From assembly GCF_002021815.1 (NCBI RefSeq), contig NZ_CP019952.1, positions 1,643,001 through 1,707,000 on the forward strand: a DNA stretch of 64,000 bases, written 5' to 3'. The notes below the pieces were generated by a model. That model made no database searches. It saw only the letters and a list, made by a program, of their open reading frames with translations, and was not told the DNA's origin. Position 1 is the stretch's first letter, and the number at the start of each line of letters is the position of its first letter. Of the stretch, positions 1-9,409 are shown one piece after another. Source of the stretch: Pseudomonas parafulva (GTDB lineage: Bacteria; Pseudomonadota; Gammaproteobacteria; Pseudomonadales; Pseudomonadaceae). A program made the position numbers and the translations under genes.

Positions 1-470
1 GCCACGGCCTTATGAGCAAGGCTCTGGCCAATACTGCCGAAGCCCAGAATGCCCAAGGTGCGCCCGCGCAAAGGCGCCAGTGCGGTGAGGCGCCAGTCGG
101 CGTTCTTGACCCAGAGGCTTGGCAATTGCTTTGCCGCGGCGAACATCAGTGCCAACGCGAACTCGGCCACTTGCTCGGCATTGGCGCCCTTGCCGCTGGT
201 GACAGGGGGCCCGCCAAAGATCCATTCGGGGTAAAGATCGATGCCCGAAGACACCAGTTGCACCCACTTCAACCCCCAGGGCCACTGTACCGGCGGGCTG
301 TCGATCCGCTGACCCCGCACATTGATCGGGCGCAGGATGAACACGTCGGTGGCCACTTCAAGGCTCAGCTGACCGGGAGGAACATCGATGACTCGATGAC
401 CCGGTAACTGCTTGCGCAGGTAGTGATTGGCCTGGGCGTCGAGGTGGCTGGCAATCGTTGAATGGCTCAT
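1..470 (-). CDS. D-2-hydroxyacid dehydrogenase, NAD-binding family (3' end outside window)
   Basis: The minus strand is open from ATG at 470 to the left edge of the window, giving 156 residues with no stop. The N-terminal part fits the substrate domain of D-isomer-specific 2-hydroxyacid dehydrogenases. At about residues 143-148 there is the Rossmann motif GFGSIG inside RGRTLGILGFGSIGQS, typical of the NAD(P)-binding domain. Such enzymes reduce 2-oxoacids or oxidise D-2-hydroxyacids in the cytoplasm; the substrate cannot be told. The start overlaps the stop of the upstream acyl-CoA-dehydrogenase-like gene by four bases (ATGA), so the two are probably translationally coupled in one operon. The catalytic Arg, Glu and His lie beyond the window and could not be checked. 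Confidence 0.85.
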   Translation of the reverse strand, partial: MSHSTIASHLDAQANHYLRKQLPGHRVIDVPPGQLSLEVATDVFILRPINVRGQRIDSPPVQWPWGLKWVQLVSSGIDLYPEWIFGGPPVTSGKGANAEQVAEFALALMFAAAKQLPSLWVKNADWRLTALAPLRGRTLGILGFGSIGQSLAHKAV

Positions 471-1609
471 GCCTGCACCTGTGCCAGTGCGGCTCGGCCG
501 GCCTGGCTGAAGACGACGTCGTCCTGGGGGGTGTGGATGCGGCTGCAGAGCACGTCGCGGTAGTGCCGTTCCAGGGCATTGTGCCGCGAAAGCCCAGGGT
601 TGCCCGCCGCTTCGACCGCCAGCGTCACGGCCTCGATGGCATTGGCGCTGACCAGCTGCTTCAGTTGCCCGGCATGGTGGGCTGCGGTGTGCCCGGCGAC
701 AGCGCCATCGAGCAGGCTCTGGTTGGCAAAGAGCAGGGTATCGATGCGCCCGATCGTCTGCTGAAAACGCGGCAGACTCGCCAGAGGTGCACCCAGGTTC
801 GACGGTGTGCGCTGCGTGAGAAATGCCACCAACCAATCGCGCGCCGCCTGTGCCACCGCGTCGTAGACCGCTGGCAGCAGTACGCTCATCCACAGCAGGC
901 TGTCTTCATCGAGTTCGGCTTTCGGGGCGTTGGTCGGGCTGACGCTGACGGCATGATCAAGCGGGATCAGCACGTCCTCGAAATGCACCTGATGGCTGCA
1001 GGTGGCACGCATGCCCAAGTGGTCCCAGTCCTCGACGATGCTGATGCCGGGTGTGTCGCGGTGTACCAGAAAGCCGCCTACCAAAGGGACAGCGTCGTCG
1101 CTGCGGCCCCAGACCAGGAACCAGGTCAGACCATGGCTGCCCGTGGAGTAGATCTTGCGCCCGCTCAGGCGCCAGCCCTGCGCCGTGCGGCGCGCCACGG
1201 TGGCGGGCAAGCCGCCGCGGGTCGGGGTGCCAAGTTCGGGCTCGACGCGCAGCGCATTGATCAGTGCACCGTGTTCCACGGCGTCGCGGGCGATGCGGTG
1301 ACGCAGGCGTTCCGGCCAGTCTGCTGCCCGATGCGCACGGACATGCTGCAAGTACTGCATCACCAGGATAAGCCCGGTGGCCGGGTCGCCCTTGGAAACT
1401 GCGCTGATCACGCGGCGCGCGCTCGCCAGGTCCGCACCGCCACCGCCAAGGTGGCGCGGCACTGTGTAGGCGAGCAGCCCGTGGCGGTGCAGCAGGTCGA
1501 AATTGTCCTGAGGGAACCGAGCGCTGCGGTCATAGCGCTCGGCATTGGCCGCAAGGGCCTGCGTCAGCTCGGCGAGCGCGCTGCCTGAGGGGTGACTCAT
1601 GGGTTTCAT
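467..1609 (-). CDS. acyl-CoA dehydrogenase family flavoprotein (DszC/SfnB-like)
   Basis: A 380-residue protein with the acyl-CoA dehydrogenase fold: a helical N-terminal domain (about 1-115), a central beta domain containing GRKIYSTGSHGLTWFLVWG (FAD-binding region) and a helical C-terminal domain ending with NPGLSRHNALERHYRDV. The C-terminal region resembles the flavin-dependent monooxygenase branch (DszC, SfnB, XiaF) more than true fatty acyl-CoA dehydrogenases, because the usual YEGTxxI catalytic-Glu segment is absent. Pseudomonas paralogues of this type often sit in sulfur-scavenging clusters, which fits the SsuA-like binding proteins nearby. It is the first gene of a minus-strand pair with the D-2-hydroxyacid dehydrogenase; about 170 bp of AT-rich DNA upstream (1610-1777) probably holds its promoter. 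The exact reaction is unknown. Confidence 0.8.
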   Translation of the reverse strand: MKPMSHPSGSALAELTQALAANAERYDRSARFPQDNFDLLHRHGLLAYTVPRHLGGGGADLASARRVISAVSKGDPATGLILVMQYLQHVRAHRAADWPERLRHRIARDAVEHGALINALRVEPELGTPTRGGLPATVARRTAQGWRLSGRKIYSTGSHGLTWFLVWGRSDDAVPLVGGFLVHRDTPGISIVEDWDHLGMRATCSHQVHFEDVLIPLDHAVSVSPTNAPKAELDEDSLLWMSVLLPAVYDAVAQAARDWLVAFLTQRTPSNLGAPLASLPRFQQTIGRIDTLLFANQSLLDGAVAGHTAAHHAGQLKQLVSANAIEAVTLAVEAAGNPGLSRHNALERHYRDVLCSRIHTPQDDVVFSQAGRAALAQVQA

Positions 1610-1777
1610 CCCTGAATGACGGTGTGTTCCTTAAGACCGTATTCGTATGGATGAACGCTGTAAAAGTCTTTTTGGTTCTATGCTAATTATCAGTAAATAG
1701 AATTTAATCCAAATTTAGTTATGCGATTTACGTATATCGTGCGTTGAGTTTCATCACCCTGATGATTCAGGTTTAGA

Positions 1778-2683
1778 TCAGCCAGGGTGATAGCAGCCCT
1801 GCAAACGTTGCCCGGCCACGTTGCCGAACAACTCTACCGGCTCCTGAAGATTACCCAGGTAGCGAGGATGAAAAAGCCACAGGTCTACCTGTGGCTTGAA
1901 ATCACTGACGGTGAGTACATCGAGCGAATCGCGGTGCCGGCTGGCTTGCAGCAAGGGCTCCGGAACCAGCCCCAGCCCCTGACCATTTGCGACCAACCCC
2001 AGCTGTAACTCAGTGCCGAATGTCTCCAGGTTGATCGAAAGGCTCAGCCCTTGCTCGCTCAGGGCGCGTTGCAGCCCCGCGCGAAAGCCGCAGCCATCGG
2101 GGTTCAGTACCCAGCCGCGGGTGTAACAATCCTTGAGTTTGTAACTGCGTTTGCCCGCGCTACCCTTGGCCGCAACCACCTTCAGCGGCATACGTGCGAT
2201 GGATTGGCTGGCGATCCCGTCGGGAAAGATCTTGCCAGGGGGAAACAACGCGGCGGCAGCGTCCAGTTCACCGTTGTCCATACGCCCGATCAGGCTGCTA
2301 CCCCAGCCGCTGGTGACCTGGGTGCGCAGTTGTGGGTAGGCCTGGCGGATCTGCGCCAAGGCGTCGAGCAGCACCACGTCCCCCAGGGTCTGCGGAACGC
2401 CCAGGCGCAACGTCCCGGACGGGGCGCCGTCGTTGGCCACCAGTTCGCGCAACGAGTCGATCTCGCGCAGGATCGCTTTGCATTGTTCATAGACCCGCAG
2501 CCCCATGGGGGTAGGTTTGAGGGGCTTGGTGTTGCGGTCGAGCAGGGTCGCGCCAAGGTCTTGTTCGAAGTTCTGCACACGCCGGGTGATGGCCGGTTGG
2601 GTGACATGCAGCGCCTCGGCAGCCAGGTTGGTCGACTGGCAACGCATGACGGCGACGAACGCGTCCATGTCATCGATTTTCAT
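1778..2683 (-). CDS. LysR-family transcriptional regulator
   Basis: A 301-residue LysR-type regulator. Residues 1-60 form the winged HTH (MDAFVAVMRCQSTNLAAEAL followed by HVTQPAITRRVQNFE), and residues about 90-295 the periplasmic-binding-protein-like effector domain (SGTLRLGVPQTLGDVVLLDA). The open frame extends to 2764, but the Met at 2683 is preferred because it places the HTH at the family's usual distance from the N terminus. It lies between an acyl-CoA-dehydrogenase-like operon and, divergently, two sulfonate-type binding proteins, so it probably controls one or both. The 198-bp divergent intergenic region (2684-2881) is AT-rich and likely carries both promoters and the operator; no single T-N11-A site stands out. 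Confidence 0.9.
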   Translation of the reverse strand: MKIDDMDAFVAVMRCQSTNLAAEALHVTQPAITRRVQNFEQDLGATLLDRNTKPLKPTPMGLRVYEQCKAILREIDSLRELVANDGAPSGTLRLGVPQTLGDVVLLDALAQIRQAYPQLRTQVTSGWGSSLIGRMDNGELDAAAALFPPGKIFPDGIASQSIARMPLKVVAAKGSAGKRSYKLKDCYTRGWVLNPDGCGFRAGLQRALSEQGLSLSINLETFGTELQLGLVANGQGLGLVPEPLLQASRHRDSLDVLTVSDFKPQVDLWLFHPRYLGNLQEPVELFGNVAGQRLQGCYHPG

Positions 2684-2881
2684 GATTCGGCTCTTGCCTG
2701 AACGGTAAAAAAATAAGGCATTAGCATAATCCCGATCAGCAGAAATGCCATGACCGATACTCAATAATTCAAAAATGCATATTAGGTTATTCCTAAAATC
2801 AATTTAAGTTATTAAAAAATAGTCGCTAGAGTCGTCCGCTCGGGCTGCACGACGCCGCCCCACAGGACGAAGAGGCGTTCC

Positions 2882-3847
2882 ATGTTCATTCGAATGAAAG
2901 TATTGACCCTGGCGGCAGCCATCCTGTTGATGGGCCAGGCCAGCGCCTTGGAGCGCCTGACCCTGCGCATCGGTGATCAAAAGGGCAACATGCGGGCCCA
3001 GCTGGAGGCGGCTGACGCGCTGCGCGATCTCCCCTACGACATCCAGTGGGCGGAATTTCCCGCAGCTGCGCCCCTCGCCGAAGCGCTCAATGCCGGTGCG
3101 ATCGATGCCGGCATCATTGGTGATGCGCCGCTGTTGTTCGTGCTCGCCTCAGGGGCGCCGGTCAAGGCCGTGGCGGTCGACAAGTCTGATCCCTACGGTA
3201 CCGCGCTGCTGGTCAGGCCCGATTCGCCGGTGCGCACAGCGGCTGAACTCAAGGGTAAGCGCATTGCAACCGGGCGAGGTTCCATCGGGCATCATCTGGC
3301 ACTCAAGGCCTTGGCGCAGGTCGGGCTGAGCGAAAAGGATGTGCAGTTGCGGTTTCTCGGGCCGGTGGATGCCAAGATCGCTCTGGCCAATGGCTCGGTA
3401 GACGCCTGGGCCACCTGGGAGCCTTACACCGCGCTGGCTGAGCTCAGTGGGCAGGGAAGGGTGCTGGTCAATGGGCGGGGTCTTTCCAGTGGGAACAGCT
3501 TCCTCGCCGCTACCGACAAGGCGTTGAGCGAACCTGCACGGCAGGCTGCAGTGCAGGACTACCTCAACCGCCTGGCCCAGGCGCAGGTCTGGGCCAACCA
3601 GCACCTGGACAGTTACTCGAAAACCCTTGCCGCTATCATCGGCTTCCCCCAGGACGCGGCCCGTCTGCAATTTGAGCGTCGCCACTTGCGCTGGCAGGTG
3701 ATCGACCCCCAAACCATCGCCACTCAGCAGGAGACGGCCGATTTCTACCATGCCCACGGGCTGATGACTGAACGCCTTGAAGTGGCACCCACTTTCGCCA
3801 GCGGCTTTACCGTTCCCAAAAGCACCAAGCTGGCTGCGCAACCTTGA
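2882..3847 (+). CDS. ABC transporter substrate-binding protein, SsuA/TauA (aliphatic sulfonate) type
   Basis: A 321-residue periplasmic binding protein. Residues 1-22 look like a signal peptide ending ASA before LERLTLRIGDQKG. The mature part has family hallmarks: DAGIIGDAPLLFVLASG, the AELKGKRIATGRGSIGHHLA segment that caps the ligand site, and SVDAWATWEPYTALAE in the second lobe. These proteins deliver sulfonates, taurine or related anions to an ABC importer. No permease or ATPase gene follows; the next gene is a second protein of the same family 15 bp downstream. It therefore either works with a transporter encoded elsewhere or broadens the range of one. A purine-rich GACGAAGAGGCG segment precedes the start. 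Confidence 0.9.
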   Translation: MFIRMKVLTLAAAILLMGQASALERLTLRIGDQKGNMRAQLEAADALRDLPYDIQWAEFPAAAPLAEALNAGAIDAGIIGDAPLLFVLASGAPVKAVAVDKSDPYGTALLVRPDSPVRTAAELKGKRIATGRGSIGHHLALKALAQVGLSEKDVQLRFLGPVDAKIALANGSVDAWATWEPYTALAELSGQGRVLVNGRGLSSGNSFLAATDKALSEPARQAAVQDYLNRLAQAQVWANQHLDSYSKTLAAIIGFPQDAARLQFERRHLRWQVIDPQTIATQQETADFYHAHGLMTERLEVAPTFASGFTVPKSTKLAAQP

Positions 3848-3862
3848 CCCGGAGATATCCTG

Positions 3863-4819
3863 ATGAGCGTAAACACTCTGCGCAGACTTTGCCTGGCGCT
3901 ATTGGCCAGCACGGTGCTGCCAAGCCTGGCTAACGCCGACCAAACGTTGCGCATCGGTTATCAGAAATCCTCGACCCTGCTGACGCTGCTCAAGGCTCGT
4001 GGCAGCCTGGAGCAGCGCCTGCGGGCCGAGGGCATTCGCGTCACGTGGCATGAATTTCCAAGCGGATTGCCGCTTTTGGAAGCGCTGAACCTGGGCAATG
4101 TCGATATTTCGGCGGATGTTGCCGACACTGTGCCTGTGTTCACCCAGGCAGCAGGTGCAAAGCTTACGTACTTCGCCCGAGAGACACCGTCGCCGACCGC
4201 TCAGGCTATCTTGGTGCCTGCGGATTCGACCCTCAAGACCTTGGCCGACCTCAAGGGCAAGCGCGTGGCCGTGACCAAGGCAGCAGGCAGCCATTACCTG
4301 CTGATCCAGGCGCTGGCCCAGGCCGGGCTCACGTTCAAGGACATCAGCCCCGCCTACCTGATACCGGCCGATGGCCGCGCCGCGTTCGAGAACCGCAAGG
4401 TCGATGCCTGGGTGACGTGGGACCCTTATGTGGCCAGCGCCCAACGTCAGCAGAATGCACGCATACTTGCCGATGGGAGCGAGTTGGCCAGCTATCAGCG
4501 CTACTACCTGGCGGGCAGCGACTATGCCAAGGCTCATCCTGAGGTGTTGCAGCAGGTCTACCTCGCCTTGCGTGAGGCCGGCACCTGGACCAAAGCCCAC
4601 CCGGCCCAGGCCGCGCGCATTCTCGGTCCACTGTGGGGCAACCTGGACAGTGCCACGGTGCAACAGGCCAACGCCCGGCGCAGTTACGACGTACAGCCGG
4701 TCAGGCCAGAAAACCTGGGCGAGCAGCAGCGCATCGCCAATGCCTTCTATCGTGAAGGGCTGTTGCCGAAAAAGGTGGATGCGAGTGCCGTGAGCCTTTA
4801 TGAGCCGGTTCAGAAGTAG
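3863..4819 (+). CDS. ABC transporter substrate-binding protein, SsuA-type (second of tandem pair)
   Basis: A 318-residue periplasmic binding protein with a signal peptide (about residues 1-25, ending SLANA before DQTLRIGYQKSS). It carries the SsuA family landmarks: GIRVTWHEFPSGLPLLEALN, GNVDISADVADTVPVFTQA, LADLKGKRVAVTKAAGSHYL and KVDAWVTWDPYVASA. It is more canonical as an SsuA homologue than the preceding paralogue and follows it by 15 bp, so both are one transcript, possibly under the divergent LysR regulator. Likely ligands are alkanesulfonates or related organosulfur anions; this is inferred from the family. Both binding proteins lack a linked SsuBC-type membrane and ATPase pair in the window. 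Confidence 0.9.
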   Translation: MSVNTLRRLCLALLASTVLPSLANADQTLRIGYQKSSTLLTLLKARGSLEQRLRAEGIRVTWHEFPSGLPLLEALNLGNVDISADVADTVPVFTQAAGAKLTYFARETPSPTAQAILVPADSTLKTLADLKGKRVAVTKAAGSHYLLIQALAQAGLTFKDISPAYLIPADGRAAFENRKVDAWVTWDPYVASAQRQQNARILADGSELASYQRYYLAGSDYAKAHPEVLQQVYLALREAGTWTKAHPAQAARILGPLWGNLDSATVQQANARRSYDVQPVRPENLGEQQRIANAFYREGLLPKKVDASAVSLYEPVQK

Positions 4820-4980
4820 TGCAAACAGGGCGGTAGCCCGATGGTAGGACCGCGACGTTGAAGTCCTGGGCCTGCTGCGCCGCCCAGCACGGCCGGGAAT
4901 GCTCCCAGGCAAAACTCAAGCATCCAGATGCAGTGCAAGTGCTCCGAACGGCCAAAGCTGTCCTGAGCATTACGCGTTAC

Positions 4981-5030
4981 CTGTAGGAGCGGTCTTGTGC
5001 CGCGATGGCCCGCGCAGCGGGCCCGGCGAT
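4981..5030 (+). repeat. REP-like palindromic element
   Basis: The intergenic stretch 4820-5120 (301 bp, between convergent genes) contains the P. putida-type REP core ctgtaggagcgg followed by tcttgtgccgcgatggc and a GGCCCGC/GCGGGCC hairpin. An inverted relative with nearly the same core (gccgctcttacagg) occurs at 31071-31120. Such elements are non-coding, bind or block nucleoid and decay factors, and usually sit in 3' regions as here. Nothing else is recognised in the interval. Confidence 0.7.
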
Positions 5031-5120
5031 ATGAGCTCAAAGGTATAAATTTCGGGCTACCCCGCCGCATCGCGGCCCAGAGAGGCACCGGCAAAGCTGT
5101 CTCGCCCCAACATGGCTGGA

Positions 5121-6047
5121 TCAGCCTTTTTCAGCCATGACCTTCTCAAGCTTCTCCTGATCGCGCGCAAACTGGCGGATGCCCTCGGCCAGCTTCTCGG
5201 TAGCCATGGCGTCTTCGTTCATGTCCCAGCGGAACTCGCTCTCACTCAGTTGACGCTTGGGCTCCCCGGCATTGCCTGGCTTCAGTACCTGCTGCAGGTC
5301 GCCTTGATCCTCGCTCAACTGCTGCAGCAGCTCTGGGCTGATGGTCAGGCGATCGCAACCGGCGAGCTGTTCGATCTGGTTGGTGTTGCGGAAGCTGGCG
5401 CCCATGACCACGGTGTCGTAGCCGTTGGCCTTGTAGTAGTTGTAGATCCGCGTGACGGACTGTACGCCTGGATCATCGGCACCGGTGTATTCATTGCCCG
5501 TGCTTTTCTTGTACCAATCGTAGATCCGGCCCACGAACGGCGAAATCAGGAACACACCGGCGTCGGCGCAGGCCTGGGCCTGGGCGAAGGAGAACAGCAA
5601 GGTCAGGTTGGTCTGGATGCCATCCTTCTCCAGCTTTTCGGCGGCGCGTATGCCTTCCCAGGTAGACGCCAGCTTGATCAGCACACGGTCACGGCCAACA
5701 CCGGCCTTGTCGTACAGCTCGATCAGCGAGCGCGCCTTGGCCAGCAGGGCAGGTTCGTCGAACGACAGCCGCGCATCCACTTCGGTCGAGATACGCCCGG
5801 GGATGGCTTTCAAAATGCCCGAACCCACCGCCACCGCGAACATGTCGCAGGCCTGGTCCACATCACCGTTGGCCTCGCCCTTTACGCGCTTGAGCAACTC
5901 GGCATAGGCCGGGATGGCAGCAGCCTTCAGCAGCAGCGACGGGTTGGTGGTGGCATCTACCGGCTTCAGGCGTGTGATGGCGTCCAGGTCACCGGTGTCG
6001 GCGACCACGGTAGTGAACTGCTTGAGTTGTTCCAGCTTGGAGGTCAT
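5121..6047 (-). CDS. tal: transaldolase (class I, TalB type)
   Basis: A 308-residue enzyme of the non-oxidative pentose phosphate pathway, which moves a dihydroxyacetone unit between sedoheptulose 7-phosphate and glyceraldehyde 3-phosphate in the cytosol. The N-terminal signature [13 protein letters not shown] is at about residues 31-43, and the Schiff-base lysine is in [12 protein letters not shown] (Lys125). Length and the [20 protein letters not shown] segment are standard for the TalB subfamily. It is monocistronic; pseudomonads that lack a complete Embden-Meyerhof route use it for sugar interconversion. Its 3' side meets the REP-containing intergenic region. Confidence 0.97.
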   Translation of the reverse strand: MTSKLEQLKQFTTVVADTGDLDAITRLKPVDATTNPSLLLKAAAIPAYAELLKRVKGEANGDVDQACDMFAVAVGSGILKAIPGRISTEVDARLSFDEPALLAKARSLIELYDKAGVGRDRVLIKLASTWEGIRAAEKLEKDGIQTNLTLLFSFAQAQACADAGVFLISPFVGRIYDWYKKSTGNEYTGADDPGVQSVTRIYNYYKANGYDTVVMGASFRNTNQIEQLAGCDRLTISPELLQQLSEDQGDLQQVLKPGNAGEPKRQLSESEFRWDMNEDAMATEKLAEGIRQFARDQEKLEKVMAEKG

Positions 6048-6224
6048 GGGCGTGCTCTGTCCTGTGCAATGGGCTCGACATTACCCCAGCCCCCACGGTC
6101 GCTCAAGGGCCCGGCTGTACGAGAGGTGAATGTTCGAGTACCCACCGTCTCCCAGGTTCCCTTCAGGCTGGGCCCTGCATCGTGTCGCGCAACCGGCAGG
6201 CGCTTGCGTGACACGCCAGCGCCC

Positions 6225-7235
6225 TCAACGCCCCTGCAACAACTCGACGGCCTGGTCGAACACGGCCAGCGGCTCGGCCGCCTTGTGGATGTCTGCCGAA
6301 AGCAGCTGGCGGAACCGGCGAGCGCCCTTGAAGCCCTGGGCCAGGCCGAGAATATGCCGGGTCACGTGATGCATCGCACCCCCTGCCTGCATATGCGCCA
6401 CGATGTAAGGCCGTAACTGCGCCAGCACTTCGGTGCGGGTGACCACCGGTGCAACGCTGCCGAACAGCTGTTGATCCACCTCGGCCAGCAGGTACGGATT
6501 GTGATAGGCCTCGCGGCCCAGCATCACGCCATCGAAGGTCTGAAGGTGGGAATGGCAGTCGGCCAAGGTCTTGATACCGCCGTTGAGCACGATCTCAAGG
6601 TCCGGGAAATCAGCTTTCAGTTGCGCGGCGACGTCATAGCGCAGCGGCGGCACTTCGCGGTTTTCCTTGGGCGACAACCCTTCGAGAATGGCGATGCGTG
6701 CGTGCACGGTGAAACTGCGGCAACCCGCCTCGCGCACCTGCCCGACGAAGTCGCACAACTGTGCATAGCTGTCGCGGCCATTGATGCCGATGCGGTGCTT
6801 GACCGTCACCGGTGTCGAGACGGCGTCGCGCATGGCCTTCACGCAATCGGCCACCAGCGCCGGGTGCGCCATCAGGCAGGCACCGATCATATTGTTCTGC
6901 ACCCGGTCGCTGGGGCAGCCGACATTGAGGTTGACCTCATCATAGCCATCTGCCTCAGCCAGGCGCGCACACGCCGCCAGGTCCACTGGCACGCTGCCGC
7001 CCAGTTGCAGGGCCAGCGGGTGCTCGGAGGCATCGTGGCGCAGGAAACGCTGGGCGTCGTTGTGCAGCAGGGCACCAGTGGTGACCATTTCGGTGTAGAG
7101 CAGGGTGTGCTTGGAGAGCAGGCGCAGGAAGAACCGGCAGTGGCGGTCGGTCCAGTCCATCATGGGGGCAACAGAAAACCGCCTCACTACCGTATCCATT
7201 GGGCGGGCCGCGTTTTCTGGCGTTTCGGGGGGCAT
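6225..7235 (-). CDS. dusA: tRNA-dihydrouridine(20/20a) synthase DusA
   Basis: A 336-residue FMN enzyme that reduces uridines 20/20a of the tRNA D-loop using NADPH. The TIM-barrel begins with RRFSVAPMMDWTDRHCRFF, the catalytic cysteine is Cys107 in VNLNVGCPSDRVQ, and phosphate/FMN-binding segments VKHRIGING and VLNGGIKT are present. Length matches E. coli DusA. Met13 (MDTVVRRF) is an alternative start; the longer form is kept because no better-placed ribosome site was seen. It is a single gene with about 300 bp upstream before the divergent EthD-like gene. Confidence 0.96.
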   Translation of the reverse strand: MPPETPENAARPMDTVVRRFSVAPMMDWTDRHCRFFLRLLSKHTLLYTEMVTTGALLHNDAQRFLRHDASEHPLALQLGGSVPVDLAACARLAEADGYDEVNLNVGCPSDRVQNNMIGACLMAHPALVADCVKAMRDAVSTPVTVKHRIGINGRDSYAQLCDFVGQVREAGCRSFTVHARIAILEGLSPKENREVPPLRYDVAAQLKADFPDLEIVLNGGIKTLADCHSHLQTFDGVMLGREAYHNPYLLAEVDQQLFGSVAPVVTRTEVLAQLRPYIVAHMQAGGAMHHVTRHILGLAQGFKGARRFRQLLSADIHKAAEPLAVFDQAVELLQGR

Positions 7236-7535
7236 TCGAAAATCTCTCGGTTACGGATGTTTAGCGCTTTCTGCTGACAGGTCACTGCCGTTACCGCCTC
7301 AGAGAGGAGGCCTAGTTAGCCAGGTCTAGTGCTCAGACCACGATCAAGCGCAAAAACGTGAATTCTATCAGGTCTGCTACTCCGTAAGTCCCTGTTGACT
7401 GCACCTCTCGGCCGGGAAACCTCTCGATCTGTTAAGCCAAATTACCTCTTGCCAAGTCACGACGAGCTTGACTGAACGCCATCCCCACAGGCAGCTCTGA
7501 CTCTAAACACACCTCAAGCTCAACAAGGTCAAGCC
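7236..7535. other. divergent intergenic region with a small palindrome
   Basis: This 300-bp region separates dusA (minus) from the EthD-like gene (plus) and must hold both promoters. It contains the inverted repeat GGTCT-N7-AGACC at 7323-7339 and a possible minus-strand -10 element TAGAAT (7367 to 7362) for dusA without a convincing -35. No coding frame is supported. Confidence 0.4.
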
Positions 7536-8414
7536 ATGACGATCACTCTCAACAGCTACACCACCGTCAAAAGACGCGAACGTGTCCCTCACGCGATCTT
7601 CGCCCACTACTGGCGCGACGTGCACGGCCCGTTGTGCTCACGGCTGCCAGGGCTGGGCTTGTACATCCAGCACCACTTCTCGCGCACCCAGGACGCACAC
7701 CTCTGGCCATTGGCCGAGGGCGTGGGAGAGATCGCAGACTACGAACTCGATGGCGGTGTGGAGATCGGCTTCAAGTCCGCCGACCAGCAGGCGCGCTTCA
7801 AGCAAGCCAGCCCTATCCTGTTTTCTGACGAACAGAACATGTTCGACGAAACGCTGGCGTACGATCTCCCGCAAGGGTCAACGATGGTGGTCAATCGGCT
7901 GGCGGACGAGCGCCTCAATGGGCTCGATCATGCCGACCGGATTCATGTGCACATGAGCCCGCGACAAAGCCTTGAAGATCTGCAAGCGTATGTGCGCGAC
8001 AAACTCGCGCCGACCCTAGCGCAGGATGCCTCGGTATTGAAAGTGCAAGTGCACCTGTGTGCCCCCTTCCAGAACGATGGGAATCATCCGCCGGCACCAG
8101 ACGTTGCGCACACGGCCACGCAGGAGCGTGCCGAACTGGTAATCATGGAAGTCGCCTTCGGAAACCCTGTGGCCCGGCGCCGGTTTTTCGAGGGGCAGGC
8201 GTTCAAGCGGACGCTGGCGGATCAGGCCCGGCACATCGGAAGTTTGAAGGCTTTCGCGGTCAGTGGCGTGTACAGCTACGTGGTCGATGGGGAAATGACC
8301 ACGGCGGGGCTGCGGGGCAGCCGGGCGGCGGAATTGATCGAGTACCTCGGCGCGATCAATCAACTGGAAAGTGAAGTAGAGGCAGTGTTCAAGAACGTGG
8401 AAGCAGCAGGTTAA
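7536..8414 (+). CDS. EthD-domain-like protein (dimeric alpha/beta barrel)
   Basis: A 292-residue protein. The N-terminal segment AIFAHYWRDVHGPLCSRLPG matches the EthD pattern (FxxxWxxxHgpl near a paired ferredoxin-like barrel), and the second half (about 130-280) looks like a second copy of the same fold with LVIMEVAFGNPVARRRFFEG. EthD proteins are small stress- or degradation-linked barrels of mostly unknown function; some bind oxidised or aromatic ligands. It stands alone, with AAGG just upstream of the ATG, and is followed by the convergent ABC operon. No partner gene indicates its substrate. Confidence 0.6.
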   Translation: MTITLNSYTTVKRRERVPHAIFAHYWRDVHGPLCSRLPGLGLYIQHHFSRTQDAHLWPLAEGVGEIADYELDGGVEIGFKSADQQARFKQASPILFSDEQNMFDETLAYDLPQGSTMVVNRLADERLNGLDHADRIHVHMSPRQSLEDLQAYVRDKLAPTLAQDASVLKVQVHLCAPFQNDGNHPPAPDVAHTATQERAELVIMEVAFGNPVARRRFFEGQAFKRTLADQARHIGSLKAFAVSGVYSYVVDGEMTTAGLRGSRAAELIEYLGAINQLESEVEAVFKNVEAAG

Positions 8415-8526
8415 GCTGCCCCGACATCCAATACGTGCGGGGCATGCCTGCGGGAAAAGCGCGGCTCGGTCCAATCGCTGAGAACGAAAGCAGGTCGTCG
8501 CTGTAATTCTCGAATGCAGCACGGTT

Positions 8527-8543
8527 GGCGCCCGAGGGGCGCC
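8527..8543 (-). terminator. hairpin downstream of the amino-acid ABC operon
   Basis: A perfect 7-bp stem with a 3-nt loop, GGCGCCC-GAG-GGGCGCC, lies 7 bp past the stop of the last minus-strand ABC gene and between convergent genes. It lacks a clear U-tract on either side, so it could be a pause or decay-protection hairpin and not a strong intrinsic terminator. Confidence 0.4.
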
Positions 8544-8549
8544 CCATGC

Positions 8550-9320
8550 TCAATGCAACACCTGACTCAAGAACAACCGCCCTCGCTCACTCTGAGGCCG
8601 TTCGAAAAACACCGCCGGCGCGGCCTGCTCGACCACCTCGCCCTGGTCCATGAACACCACCCGGTGCGCCACGGTCCTGGCGAAGCCCATTTCATGGGTC
8701 ACGCACACCATGGTCATGCCGTCCTCGGCCAGGCTGACCATGGTGTCGAGCACCTCCTTGACCATTTCCGGGTCCAGTGCCGAGGTGGGTTCGTCAAACA
8801 GCATGATCTTGGGTTTCATGCACAGCGCCCGGGCAATCGCCACGCGCTGCTGCTGGCCGCCGGACAATTGGCCAGGGTACTTGTGCGCTTGTTCGGGAAT
8901 ACGCACCCGTTCCAGGTAATGCATCGCCAGGGCTTGCGCTTCGTGGCGCGGCATCTTGCGCGCCCACATGGGCGCCAGGGTGCAGTTCTGCAGGATGGTC
9001 AGGTGGGGAAACAGGTTGAAGTGCTGGAACACCATGCCGATTTCGCGGCGGATGGTCTCGACCTGCCTCGCGTCGTGGGTCAGCTCGACGCCCTCGACCA
9101 CGATGCGGCCCTGCTGGTGTTCTTCGAGGCGGTTCAGGCAGCGAATGGTGGTCGACTTGCCTGAGCCGGACGGGCCGCACAGCACGATGCGCTCACCTGG
9201 CTGCACGCTGAGGTTGATGTTCTTGAGCACCTGAAAGTCGCCGTACCACTTGTTGACGTTCTCCATCTGGATCATGGGTTGGATGGCCGGTGTATCCAGG
9301 GATGGGGTCGCTTCGTTCAT
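8550..9320 (-). CDS. polar amino-acid ABC transporter ATP-binding protein (GlnQ/HisP type)
   Basis: A 256-residue ATPase with Walker [11 protein letters not shown]-loop [12 protein letters not shown], signature [15 protein letters not shown], Walker [15 protein letters not shown] and switch His in VTHEMGFA. The frame is open to 9365, but Met at 9320 is chosen because AGGAG sits eight bases upstream. It energises uptake through the two permeases encoded upstream in the same operon. The operon also encodes a second ATPase of the same type, so either a heteromeric ATPase pair or two alternative partners are present; that duplication is unusual for this family. Confidence 0.93.
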   Translation of the reverse strand: MNEATPSLDTPAIQPMIQMENVNKWYGDFQVLKNINLSVQPGERIVLCGPSGSGKSTTIRCLNRLEEHQQGRIVVEGVELTHDARQVETIRREIGMVFQHFNLFPHLTILQNCTLAPMWARKMPRHEAQALAMHYLERVRIPEQAHKYPGQLSGGQQQRVAIARALCMKPKIMLFDEPTSALDPEMVKEVLDTMVSLAEDGMTMVCVTHEMGFARTVAHRVVFMDQGEVVEQAAPAVFFERPQSERGRLFLSQVLH

Positions 9321-9409
9321 CTGAAATACTCCTGGCTGGCGCGCAGACACGCTTGGCCGGTGCAAGCGGGCGCTGGCTGCGGGAAGATAGGGTTGAACAC
9401 GCTGTTCGT

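Noticed and set aside
458..1588. 376-codon plus-strand frame opposite the acyl-CoA-dehydrogenase-like gene
   Set aside because: The minus-strand frame has clear family motifs; this one does not.
5112..6416. 434-codon open frame on the plus strand across tal
   Set aside because: It is antisense to tal, has no ribosome site or family resemblance, and arises from the high-GC codon bias of the real gene.
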